Shown here: piece by piece, positions 26,309-34,252 of the stretch
Position numbering within the stretch: position 1 is the first letter of the stretch
Layout of the letters: every line of letters starts with the position of its first letter
Assembly (NCBI GenBank): GCA_004322215.1
Contig: SCSM01000015.1
Span: 23,687-87,686 of the forward strand
Length of the DNA stretch: 64,000 nt
Direction: 5' to 3'
Source: Bacteroidota bacterium
GTDB lineage: Bacteria; Bacteroidota; Ignavibacteria; Kapaibacteriales; UBA2268
Made by a program: the position numbers and the translations under genes
The notes under the pieces: model-generated
Seen by the model: the letters and a program-made list of their open reading frames with translations, nothing else
Told to the model about the DNA's origin: nothing
The model's database searches: none

Positions 26309-27910
26309 TTACATCATTTCAAAATCAATAAAGCCCTCTTTTACGTCAACCATTGCATTTACAATCAGTTCGACCAGGCCGGAATAATAAAGACCTGATT
26401 TGGCTTTAGCTCCATAAAAATCAAATAAGTCGCGAAAAGCCCCTTTGCAATTGGAACATGGAGCACACACATATTTTGGAGTTCCAGGACCGGGGTCAAC
26501 ATCGGCAAAAGCATTCAGTACCTGCTCGAATTTCATACGACTCGCAATTTGAATTCTCCAGTCGCTGAAATTGTTACCGCTCATAATTGCAAATCCGCTG
26601 CCGCCTCCACAGCAGTAATTTCTTGTTCCATGCGGTTCCATTTCCCTGAACTTGGGAGCAAGGTATCTCAGTACTTTTCTTTGCGGTTCGACAACACCCA
26701 TTGACCTTACGAGGTTGCATGGGTCATGTAGTGTAACGGGGAACCAGTTCCTGTCGGGGTCGAATTTGATTTTCCCGCTGAATACAATGTCGTGCATAAG
26801 AGTCATAGAGGTTTCCCGCGGTACAGCACCTGCGAATATCCGGTCTGCAATGACTCCCATTGCTTTGCTTTCGTGCCCACATTCACCCATTACGATTTTT
26901 TTGACTTTCAGCTTTTTCGCAATTTCGAAATGCTTCATTGCAATTCTTGCAAGCTGGACATCATCATAGAATAAGCCGTAATTAACGCCGTCGTAGCCGA
27001 CTAAATCGCTGGACATTGTCCAGGAAATACCTGCAGCATCCAGTATTGTAGCAAATGCTCCGGGATTATCTGGCCAGGCAAGAATTTCACCCGCATTATG
27101 AATTAGAAGAACATCGGCACCTTCAACATCCCATTTTGTTTCGATTTTGATACCTGTTCTCTCGCCTATGTCTTCATCGATAAATTCAAGATTGTCTTTT
27201 ACAACTAAAGAATTCATTCCCGTGCTGGAGCCGACTTCGAGTTGCTGAACGGTGCCTTTCTCGTGGAGTTCTTTAGCGGTCAATCCCATTTCCATACTGA
27301 ATAATTTTCTCAACTCATGTGTGATTAAGCCATTATCGACACCAATCGGACAACTTTGGGCGCAACGCCTGCAAAGGGTGCATCTATAGCTGAGTTCAAA
27401 CAATCGGGCTATCAAATCCCAATTCAGTTCGATACCACCGTTCTGGAAGGATTTATATATCTTATTTCCTTTTTTGACATATTTAAAATACAGTCTCCTC
27501 AACACCTCAGCCCTGTATGTTGGCCTGTAAATTTCCATCTCGCCGCTTCCGACAAATATAGGGCAGTCCTGGCTGCAGGTCTGACATCGGGCGCAATACT
27601 CCATCGAAAGTGTCAGTGGCTGTAAAAATGCCCAGTTGTTCTCTTTAGTGAAAAGCTTGTTCAATCCCGATATGAAGATATCAACCAGTTTCTTCTCTTC
27701 CTCTTCAGATCCTGGCTTTTTCAATCCAACAGCCATCACCCCATCGAGAGATGCCTCATATTTAGTTTTAATTTCAGACGATAACGTTTTGAATCCCGGT
27801 TGGTCCTGCAATTTATCATAAGGAGCAGGTAGAGGATACAATTTCTCCAATTTAATTTCAGCCAACTGCTCAACAGGTGAGCTTATATCTTTGAGCTTAA
27901 TATTTGTCAT
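26309..27910 (-). CDS. dsrK: DsrK-like iron-sulfur protein, HdrD family
   Basis: This is the cytoplasmic catalytic subunit of the DsrMK quinone-linked complex, proposed to oxidise or reduce the disulfide/trisulfide of DsrC. It has two 4Fe-4S sites (CARCQTCSQDCPIFVG and CTLCRRCAQSCPIGVDNG). Two CCG domains carry the non-cubane cluster cysteines (CGHESKAMG; NYCCGGGSGFAIMSGN and CAPCSNCKGAFRDL). The start MTNIKLKD is fixed by the ATGA overlap with dsrM at 27907-27910; the longer frame to 27994 would run inside dsrM. It is the last gene of the leftward dsr operon. A plain HdrD is the alternative, but the DsrM and DsrC neighbours favour DsrK. Confidence 0.88.
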   Translation of the reverse strand: MTNIKLKDISSPVEQLAEIKLEKLYPLPAPYDKLQDQPGFKTLSSEIKTKYEASLDGVMAVGLKKPGSEEEEKKLVDIFISGLNKLFTKENNWAFLQPLTLSMEYCARCQTCSQDCPIFVGSGEMEIYRPTYRAEVLRRLYFKYVKKGNKIYKSFQNGGIELNWDLIARLFELSYRCTLCRRCAQSCPIGVDNGLITHELRKLFSMEMGLTAKELHEKGTVQQLEVGSSTGMNSLVVKDNLEFIDEDIGERTGIKIETKWDVEGADVLLIHNAGEILAWPDNPGAFATILDAAGISWTMSSDLVGYDGVNYGLFYDDVQLARIAMKHFEIAKKLKVKKIVMGECGHESKAMGVIADRIFAGAVPRETSMTLMHDIVFSGKIKFDPDRNWFPVTLHDPCNLVRSMGVVEPQRKVLRYLAPKFREMEPHGTRNYCCGGGSGFAIMSGNNFSDWRIQIASRMKFEQVLNAFADVDPGPGTPKYVCAPCSNCKGAFRDLFDFYGAKAKSGLYYSGLVELIVNAMVDVKEGFIDFEMM

Positions 27911-28875
27911 TTTTTCTCCTCCTTCGCCGGTGCTGAGCTTGCAATCGCAATCCAGTTTTTGTTTCCGTCTGCACCTATATGAGGTGCAGCCCATGTTACC
28001 TTCTGATTCAACTGTTCACTAACTCTTTCGGCAATCTTGCTGCCGGGAGCATTTGGTGTGTCTTCCCATCTCACACTATGATATGTAAAGTATTTTGCAA
28101 AGAAATGTGTCATGTGTGTGAAAGGAAGATAAATAATGAAAAAGAGTGAAATGATTATATGAGAATATCCGATTTTCGGAATAATTACCGGTATATTCAT
28201 TGCAATATCTTTCGAGAATGTAAGTAATCCGAGGTAAAAGCCCATCAAATTAATTACCATGTTAGTATCAACAATTCTCCACCAAAGAGCAGTAAAATAA
28301 ATTACACCAATTAAAAGTATATTGAAATAATGACTTGCCGTGCTGTATTTAGCGAGATTTCTATTCACAATTCTGGAGAACAATAGACGAATAGCACCCA
28401 AGATACCAAGAATTGAACCGAACCAAATTAAAACATCAATAACAGTTCTGTAAATTGACCAAAAGCTGTCCCAAAATGATTTCGGCTCAAATACAAATGG
28501 AGAAATACCGGTAATTTGAATTAATATCGCAATAATAAACAATGCAATATTTCCGATGAAAAGATATAGTGCAAAGTGGAACGGGAATGAGCCAAGCCAA
28601 AGCTCTTTATTATGCTCCCAAACTCCTTTTAATAATAAAATTTCGGGTATCATTACTTTCAATTCGCCGAGATGGTCTTTTTCTTTCTTTTTTGTCCACC
28701 AGTCAACTTCCTCGAGGATTGAGCCGCCATAACTTGCCCTTCCTTTTTCATGTGGAACGGGATAAAGTTCCCATCTCAGGTGAACTGGTGCCGTTGCAAT
28801 TTTGACAAACTTATAAATCACAACCGCAAGAAAAATCAGAACAGATAAATATGTAAAAATGAATAGCAAATACAT
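27907..28875 (-). CDS. dsrM: DsrM-like membrane cytochrome b subunit
   Basis: The 322-residue membrane protein belongs to the NarI/DsrM group. It has an N-terminal helix (1-25), then PVHLRWELYPVPHEKGRASYGGSILEE, a DsrM hallmark. Five or so further helices follow (about 100-125, 140-165, 185-210, 215-240, 245-270) with His residues that can bind heme b (FHFALYLFIG; THMTHFFAKYF). It exchanges electrons with the quinone pool and passes them to DsrK. The stop codon overlaps the dsrK start (ATGA), which indicates coupled translation. No DsrJOP partners are nearby, so this is the short DsrMK type. Confidence 0.9.
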   Translation of the reverse strand: MYLLFIFTYLSVLIFLAVVIYKFVKIATAPVHLRWELYPVPHEKGRASYGGSILEEVDWWTKKKEKDHLGELKVMIPEILLLKGVWEHNKELWLGSFPFHFALYLFIGNIALFIIAILIQITGISPFVFEPKSFWDSFWSIYRTVIDVLIWFGSILGILGAIRLLFSRIVNRNLAKYSTASHYFNILLIGVIYFTALWWRIVDTNMVINLMGFYLGLLTFSKDIAMNIPVIIPKIGYSHIIISLFFIIYLPFTHMTHFFAKYFTYHSVRWEDTPNAPGSKIAERVSEQLNQKVTWAAPHIGADGNKNWIAIASSAPAKEEKK

Positions 28876-28941
28876 TAATATCTCCGGTTCTATTATATTA
28901 TTAATTTATTCAGAATTTTCTATTTAAACAATACTTCTTAC

Positions 28942-28968
28942 TACCACAATCTGAAGATAGTGGTTATT
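28942..28968. repeat. Solo hairpin related to the fold-back repeat
   Basis: CTACCACAATCTGAAGATAG followed by TGGTTATT folds to a hairpin. It resembles one end of the 130-bp fold-back repeats at 16170 and 53425 (CTATCTTCAGATAG type). It lies in the gap between dsrC and dsrM and may affect messenger stability there. Confidence 0.4.
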
Positions 28969-29000
28969 AAAAAAAAATCACAAAAATTGTTACATAAATC

Positions 29001-29318
29001 TTACACACAGCCGGTCGGCTTTGCTAAGCCGGCAACCTTACAGGCACCTTTTGCAGGACCTGACGGAAACAATTCATAAATCCTCTTCAAAGGATATCCT
29101 GTTTCCTTGCAAAGCTTTCTTATCATCGGAGCAATACCGTATTGCTTGAAGTAATCCCTCAAATAATGAATTACTTTCCAATGGTCTTCTGTAATATCAG
29201 ATACATCCTCTGTGCTGGCAAGTGCTTTCGCAACTTCTTCATTCCATTCTTCGGGATTCTCCATGAATCCGTCTTCATCAACATTAATCTTTACTGTTCC
29301 AAATTCAAATAAGGGCAT
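29001..29318 (-). CDS. dsrC: DsrC sulfur carrier protein
   Basis: Start at MPLFEFG (29318) fits the family; the frame is open to 29333. The 105-residue protein has the DsrC/TusE/RspA fold: EWNEEVAKALAS, ITEDHWKVIHYLRDYF, YGIAPMIRKLCKETG, and the mobile C-terminal arm GACKVAGLAKPTGCV. Both redox cysteines (C93 and C104, CX10C) are present, which marks true DsrC rather than TusE (last Cys only). DsrC carries sulfane sulfur and forms a trisulfide or disulfide that DsrMK handles. It lies between dsrL and dsrM in the operon. Confidence 0.93.
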   Translation of the reverse strand: MPLFEFGTVKINVDEDGFMENPEEWNEEVAKALASTEDVSDITEDHWKVIHYLRDYFKQYGIAPMIRKLCKETGYPLKRIYELFPSGPAKGACKVAGLAKPTGCV

Positions 29319-29391
29319 TTCATCCTCCCACACGTTTTATTATGTTAATACAAATATTTTATTGTGCTTTTTAAAACATAAACAATTTATT

Positions 29392-31125
29392 TTAAAAAAT
29401 TACTTTCCCTGTTTCCTGGTCGCGAGGAGCTATCTGTCCGTTCATTGGGTTTCTCATTTCGATAAAACCGCAGGGACATGCCTCCGCACATTTATTACAT
29501 CCTTTGCATACATCTAATTTAAAGGTATATGGTTGAAACTTTGTTACCGGCTTATGAATTGCCTGGTCCTGACACAAACTCCAACATGTTCCGCAATCGA
29601 AGCAGTGGCCGCAACTCATACATCTTTTTGCCTCGTCAATTACCTGCTCTTCGGTATAAGTGAAACTTATTTCCTTTTCCAAATCCTTCAGCCGTTCTTC
29701 AATGCCAATCTTTAGATTTTCATTTCTGAATTTCTCCGCATAATAAGTAAGAACCATTTTGTCTTTTGTAACGATTGACAGTTCTTCTTCAGCTGCCGGC
29801 TCGATACCTCTGAATTGACAATGAATTGTTTCGGCAGCTTTCCTCCCCTGGTAAATCGCAATTGTAACTAATCCAAGGTCGAGGTTATCGCCACCGGCAT
29901 ATACTTTATCTTCCTTTGTTTTGAATTGAGCATCAACTTTAATCCAGTCTTTCCCCTCATGAAGTTTGTCCAAGCCATCGAAATCCGGCTCCTGGCTGAT
30001 TGCTGAAATAAGCGTTGTGCAATCAAAGGTTGTTTCAGTACCCTTAATAGGTACAGGTCTCCTTCTGCCCGATGAATCCGGCTCACCAAGTTCCATCTTT
30101 TGGCACCTCATTGCAACTACTCTGTCGCCATCCTTAATTAATTCAAGAGGAGCTACGAGAAATTCAAACTTAACATCTTCTTCTTCTGCTCCAACTATTT
30201 CTTCTTCTATTGCAGGCATTTCCAATCTGGTTCTGCGGTAAACAATCCATACTTCCGCTCCTAATCTTCGTGAAACCCTCGCTGCATCAATTGCAGTGTC
30301 GCCGCCACCGACTACCAAAACCTTATTCCCGACTTCTACTTTTTGTCCCGAATTGATTTTATTCAGGAACTCGGTTCCTGTGAAAACATTCGGTGCTTCC
30401 TCATTCGGCAAGCCGAGCAATTTGCCTTTGTGAGCACCGATACCAACGAAAATTGCATCATAATCATTTTGCAATTGCTCATAAGAAATGTCTTTCCCTA
30501 TAATTGTATTTGTTTTAATTTCGACGCCGAGCTTTTCGATTCTTCCTACTTCTTTATCGAGAACAACAGAAGGCAATCTGTAATCGGGAATGCCATATCT
30601 CAACATTCCTCCTGCTTTGCCGAATGCCTCGAACACTGTTGGACTGTAACCTCTGCGGGCAAGCTGGTACGCACAGGATAAGCCGGCAGGTCCCGCTCCT
30701 ATAATCGCAATCTTCTCTTTGTTTTTTTCTTCAGTCAGCATCTCAAATGGAAGGTCATGTTCGAGTGCATAATCGCCGATAAATCTTTCGACATTATTTA
30801 TTCCTGCCGGTCCTTCCTTGTATTGCCTGTTACATTCTCCTTCGCATGGATGAGGGCAAACCCTTCCGCAGACTGCCGGGAATGGATTCCTGTCTGCAAT
30901 AATTCCGAATGCCTTTTGGAATGATTCATCGTAGGTTCTGCCTGCGTCTTCAGTCTGTGCGATTGTTGTTAGTATTTCTCTAATCCTCGTTCCGTTGGGA
31001 CATCCGTGCATGCAGGGAGCAATCTTTTCCGAAAACTCCGGTCTCAGAGGTGAAGTTTCTACAGATGAGCCGCCTGAATGGCTCCTGCCTCCCAATGGTT
31101 TTTTCTGTTTAACTATTAAAGCCAC
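29392..31125 (-). CDS. dsrL: DsrL-like NAD(P)H:acceptor oxidoreductase
   Basis: The 577-residue flavoprotein resembles the glutamate synthase small subunit. An N-terminal Cys-rich cluster domain (CMHGCPNGTRIREIL; CGRVCPHPCEGECNR) comes first. FAD motif IGAGPAGLSCAYQLARRGY (about 143-161) and NAD(P) motif VVGGGDTAIDAARVSRRLG follow. A C-terminal ferredoxin domain has two 4Fe-4S sets (CMSCGHCFDCGTCWSLC and CKGCNKCAEACPCGFIEM). DsrL couples sulfur redox chemistry at DsrAB/DsrC to NAD(P)H. The ferredoxin tail and position next to dsrC support DsrL over GltD or NfnB. The reductase DsrAB itself is not in the window. Confidence 0.85.
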   Translation of the reverse strand: MALIVKQKKPLGGRSHSGGSSVETSPLRPEFSEKIAPCMHGCPNGTRIREILTTIAQTEDAGRTYDESFQKAFGIIADRNPFPAVCGRVCPHPCEGECNRQYKEGPAGINNVERFIGDYALEHDLPFEMLTEEKNKEKIAIIGAGPAGLSCAYQLARRGYSPTVFEAFGKAGGMLRYGIPDYRLPSVVLDKEVGRIEKLGVEIKTNTIIGKDISYEQLQNDYDAIFVGIGAHKGKLLGLPNEEAPNVFTGTEFLNKINSGQKVEVGNKVLVVGGGDTAIDAARVSRRLGAEVWIVYRRTRLEMPAIEEEIVGAEEEDVKFEFLVAPLELIKDGDRVVAMRCQKMELGEPDSSGRRRPVPIKGTETTFDCTTLISAISQEPDFDGLDKLHEGKDWIKVDAQFKTKEDKVYAGGDNLDLGLVTIAIYQGRKAAETIHCQFRGIEPAAEEELSIVTKDKMVLTYYAEKFRNENLKIGIEERLKDLEKEISFTYTEEQVIDEAKRCMSCGHCFDCGTCWSLCQDQAIHKPVTKFQPYTFKLDVCKGCNKCAEACPCGFIEMRNPMNGQIAPRDQETGKVIF

Positions 31126-31163
31126 TTAATTTCCGTTTTATATATTTTACATCAAATTCTCTT

Positions 31164-31601
31164 CTAAATACCACCGTAAGGATACATTCCCTTTTTGATT
31201 TTTTCCATTTCCGACAAAAGCATATCGTGCTTCTTCTCGTCAGTCAGCAGATAATCGAGAAGGTAGCGGGCGAGGTTGGAAGTGGTTTCGTCCATTGCTT
31301 CCTTTGCCTTTGCAATTGTCTGCTTTTCCAGTTCATCGTGATGCTCGAGCATTTTCCACATTGCGAGAAGTTCGTCGGGGGAAATCGTTACGGGCTGCTT
31401 TTCGTAATGGTCAATGATTAGCTGCTGGACACGTTTGTGCATAGCGGAATCCTGACGGATGATTTCCATAATCAAATGAATCAGCGGATTCTGAGTCTGT
31501 TTGATAATTTCGGTTGAGTTTTTCATCGACTCATCCTCGATTGCCTGCCAGTTCTTCAGAATTTTCACCAGCTTTGCTATTTGCTGCTTTTGTGTTGCCA
31601 T
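31164..31601 (-). CDS. Ferritin-like helical-bundle protein, first gene of dsr operon
   Basis: The 145-residue protein is all-helical, with no signal peptide. Repeated His/Glu positions (LIMEIIRQDSAMHKRVQQL; MWKMLEHHDELEKQTIAKAKE; YLLTDEKKHDMLLSEMEKIKKG) resemble a ferritin-like / rubrerythrin-like four-helix bundle that could bind two metal ions. It precedes dsrL by 38 bases on the same strand and is probably the first gene of the operon. The role may be metal or oxidant protection of the Fe-S proteins, but this is inference. Confidence 0.65.
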   Translation of the reverse strand: MATQKQQIAKLVKILKNWQAIEDESMKNSTEIIKQTQNPLIHLIMEIIRQDSAMHKRVQQLIIDHYEKQPVTISPDELLAMWKMLEHHDELEKQTIAKAKEAMDETTSNLARYLLDYLLTDEKKHDMLLSEMEKIKKGMYPYGGI

Positions 31602-31834
31602 AAAACTTCGCCAATTACATCAATTCAACCATGTAAGTTCGTAATTTTTTAAATAAATCGCCAATAAAAAAATCCGAACACAAACCGTTATGAAATTCCA
31701 TTCATTACATAACTAATTGTAAATTACGCTTTTGATGAGATTGATACTACTGAAATCATTAGTTTGTAATTGCACTGTTGCAGTATTTTAGGAAATATTT
31801 ATTTTGAAATTCATAAAATTTTAATAATTTTGTT

Positions 31835-31852
31835 GTTTAGAAATAACTAAAC
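31835..31852. promoter_or_regulatory. Palindrome in the arsR promoter, candidate operator
   Basis: GTTTAG-AAATAA-CTAAAC is an exact 6-6-6 dyad, ending 14 bases before the arsR ATG. It sits in the 265-base divergent gap between the dsr operon and arsR. ACTAAT and ATTAGT half-sites also occur in this gap near 31714 and 31759. A self-regulating operator is plausible. Confidence 0.4.
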
Positions 31853-31866
31853 TATTAAACAAATTT

Positions 31867-32181
31867 ATGAAAGATAAAGCGATTTATAAAATGCACGCTA
31901 ATATATGTAAAGTATTAGCTAATCCATTAAGGATTGAAATAATTGACATAATAAATGATTCTGAAAAATCATTCAGCGAATTACAACAAAGAACTAATGC
32001 TTTAAAATCGAATTTATCTCAACATCTATCGTTGATGGTTTCTTTGGGAATTTTATCTGGTAGAAAAAGCGGGATTAATTCTTATTTCAAGTTATCTTCA
32101 CCTAAGGTCGCTCAAGCTTGCAGGATTATGAGGGAAGTTCTAATCGAAAATATTAAAAAGCAGAACGATATTATAAGCTGA
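31867..32181 (+). CDS. ArsR-family regulator with two cysteines, likely sulfide/persulfide sensor
   Basis: The 104-residue winged-helix protein has the ArsR fold: ICKVLANPLRIEIIDIIN, recognition helix LKSNLSQHLSLMVSLGILSGRKSG, wing NSYFKLSSP. It lacks the usual metal-binding ELCVCDL box. It has just two Cys, C14 in the first helix and C85 in the last helix (QACRIMREV). This is the general layout of the persulfide-sensing SqrR/BigR type, although the first Cys sits earlier here. It lies between the dsr operon (divergent) and an SQR-like gene (same direction), so it probably controls sulfide-responsive expression of one or both. Confidence 0.85.
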   Translation: MKDKAIYKMHANICKVLANPLRIEIIDIINDSEKSFSELQQRTNALKSNLSQHLSLMVSLGILSGRKSGINSYFKLSSPKVAQACRIMREVLIENIKKQNDIIS

Positions 32182-32316
32182 CAATATAAAATTTAGTTTA
32201 TGTTCAAATGTCATTAATTATCAATTTAAAATTTTCAATTTTCATTGAATTTTCAATAAATTAATTTTTTAATTTTAAAACATATTAAATTAAAACTATA
32301 ATTATACAAAGTGAGT

Positions 32317-32337
32317 TGTCAAGAGTAACTCCTGACA
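32317..32337. promoter_or_regulatory. 21-bp dyad upstream of the SQR-like gene, candidate operator
   Basis: TGTCAAGAGT, a central A, then ACTCCTGACA form a near-perfect dyad with one mismatched pair. The one-base centre rules out a hairpin terminator, so a protein-binding operator is the better reading. It lies 88 bases before the start of the SQR-like gene. Confidence 0.45.
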
Positions 32338-32370
32338 CGGCTTGAATCGAACATTTTAAATTACCCGATT

Positions 32371-32387
32371 AAGAATAAATTATTCTT
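32371..32387. promoter_or_regulatory. 17-bp perfect dyad upstream of the SQR-like gene
   Basis: AAGAATAA-A-TTATTCTT is an exact dyad, 38 bases before the SQR-like start. It is the second palindrome in this promoter and could bind the ArsR protein encoded upstream. Its sequence differs from the palindrome at 31835 and the dyad at 32317. Confidence 0.4.
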
Positions 32388-32424
32388 GCATAATGTGAGT
32401 TATAAAATTAAAATGAGGTAAATT

Positions 32425-33657
32425 ATGAAAACAATAATAATTCTCGGTGGAGGCATCGGTGGAGTTGTCTCGGCAAATAAATTAAGAAAGAAACTCCATT
32501 CAGAATACAAAATTATTCTGATTGAAAAGAATCCTGTTCATTACTTTGTACCTTCGTTTATGTGGGTAATGACAGGAGATAGAAAACCCTCGAATATATC
32601 AGTCAAACTCGAGAAACTTGTGAATCCGGGTATTGACTTAGTAATTGCCGAAGCCAAAAGTATTGATTTAATAAATAAAAATGTTAATACATTAAATGGT
32701 AATTACAATTATGACTATCTTATAATCGCTCTTGGTGCGGAATTAGCACCCGAATTAATTAATGGTTATAATCAGGATTTCCAAACATTCTATTCATTCG
32801 AAGGGTCGGTAAAACTATTTGAAGCTCTTCAGAATTTTAATGGCGGTACAATTGATGTTGTTGTCTGCTCTTTACCTTATAAATGTCCAGGAGCTCCAAT
32901 TGAAGGTACTCTTTTAATTGCAGATTATCTGAGAAAAAAAGGTTTGGACAATAAAATTAAAATTAATTATTTCACACCTGAGCCACAGCCAATGCCTGTT
33001 GCCGGTCCTGAGCTTGGTTCAAGTGTGATAAAGCTTCTTGAATCGAATAATATCGTATTTCACCCCTTATATAAACTTGAACGAATTGTTCACGATAACC
33101 GGGAAATATTTTTCGAAAACAAAAATTCTGAAAAGTATGATTTGCTGGTCATAATTCCTCCTCACCGGAGTCCTCAGGTTGTCAGAGATTCGGGTATAAC
33201 AAATGAAGCCGGCTGGATTCCGGCAAATCCTCAAACGCTTGAAACAAAATATGAAAACGTTTTTGCAATCGGCGATATTACATCAGTTCCTGTTCCCGGC
33301 AGATGGAAACCAAATGTTCCGATGATGCTTCCCAAAGCAGGGGTTTTCGCTCACGGGCAGGCAGAAATTGTAGCTGATAGAATTATTGATAAAGTCAATA
33401 ATATAGGGAATAAACATATTTTCAAAGGAGATGGTTATTGTGTTATCGAAGCCGGGAATAAAAAAGCCGCCTTTGCTTTTGGAAATTTTTATGGTGAACC
33501 CCACCCCAATGTCATAATGAAGAAGATTGGAATAAAATGGCACATAGGAAAAGTAATGTTTGAAAAATGGTGGCTTTCGTCTGGTGTAAAGAAATCATTA
33601 ATAGAAGTATTAATAAAATTTGGAATAAAACTATTTAGAATACCCATTAAAATATAA
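32425..33657 (+). CDS. Sulfide:quinone oxidoreductase-like flavoprotein
   Basis: The 410-residue protein has the SQR/NDH-2 fold: FAD motif GGGIGGVVSANKL (about 8-20), HYFVPSFMWVMTGDR, the second dinucleotide site ALGAE, and FAD-end block AIGDITSVPVPG. Cysteines at 148 and 154 (VCSLPYKCPGAPIEG) and 339 (GDGYCVIEAGNKKAAFAFG) are at or near SQR redox positions. The C-terminal amphipathic helices (about 370-410) fit membrane association. It should oxidise sulfide to sulfane sulfur, feeding quinone. It is preceded by the ArsR gene and followed by a DsrE-like gene. RBS GAGG stands before the ATG. The SQR subtype is not resolved. Confidence 0.85.
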   Translation: MKTIIILGGGIGGVVSANKLRKKLHSEYKIILIEKNPVHYFVPSFMWVMTGDRKPSNISVKLEKLVNPGIDLVIAEAKSIDLINKNVNTLNGNYNYDYLIIALGAELAPELINGYNQDFQTFYSFEGSVKLFEALQNFNGGTIDVVVCSLPYKCPGAPIEGTLLIADYLRKKGLDNKIKINYFTPEPQPMPVAGPELGSSVIKLLESNNIVFHPLYKLERIVHDNREIFFENKNSEKYDLLVIIPPHRSPQVVRDSGITNEAGWIPANPQTLETKYENVFAIGDITSVPVPGRWKPNVPMMLPKAGVFAHGQAEIVADRIIDKVNNIGNKHIFKGDGYCVIEAGNKKAAFAFGNFYGEPHPNVIMKKIGIKWHIGKVMFEKWWLSSGVKKSLIEVLIKFGIKLFRIPIKI

Positions 33658-33677
33658 ATTATGAAAGGAATACAAAT

Positions 33678-34031
33678 GTGAAAATCTTATTAGTGATCAA
33701 TGACGCACCTTATGGTACAGAAAAAGCATATAATGCATTACGTCTTGTAATGACATTACAAAAAGAACATACTGATGTTGAAGTTAGAATTTTTCTTATG
33801 GCTGATGCTGTGTTTTGTGCTCTTCCCGGGCAAAATACACCAAATGGATATTATAACATAGAAAGAATGCTCAATAGTGTAGTCAACAGAAACGGGAAAA
33901 TCAAAGCATGCGGAACCTGCGCCCAAGCCCGCGGTATATTCGATTTACAATTCATTGAAGGCATCGAACGAAGCAATATGAGCGAATACACAAATTGGGT
34001 TCTTGACAGCGACAATGTTTTGACATTTTAA
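33678..34031 (+). CDS. DsrE/DsrF-like sulfur-relay protein
   Basis: This 117-residue DsrE-family protein starts with GTG 20 bases after the SQR-like gene, so it is co-transcribed. It has the typical opening ILLVINDAPYGTEKAYNALRLVMTLQ, a Cys in DAVFCALPGQ, and KACGTCAQARG, where the family has its active-site Cys. Such proteins accept or hand on sulfane sulfur, for example between SQR, TusA/rhodanese and DsrC. Here it probably removes the SQR product. Confidence 0.88.
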   Translation: MKILLVINDAPYGTEKAYNALRLVMTLQKEHTDVEVRIFLMADAVFCALPGQNTPNGYYNIERMLNSVVNRNGKIKACGTCAQARGIFDLQFIEGIERSNMSEYTNWVLDSDNVLTF

Positions 34032-34252
34032 TAAATTCCAATAAATATGCAATTGCTATGTGATTAGATTCGATTCGATTTGTTTAATCCTATTCAATAA
34101 ATATGTCATCGCTATGAGATTCCTCAACATTTTTCATTATTCATTTTTCATTATTCATTTCAATAAAAATCCCTTTGAATGCTCACAAAAAAGTTATAAT
34201 TTTGGTTTGTTAATCTTTAAATTGTTTGTCATTCATTCCACGGGTTGTCATT

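Noticed and set aside
26309..27994. Longer start of the DsrK-like gene
   Set aside because: The extra 28 residues lie inside dsrM and read as Cys/Arg-rich nonsense; the ATGA overlap sets the start at 27910.
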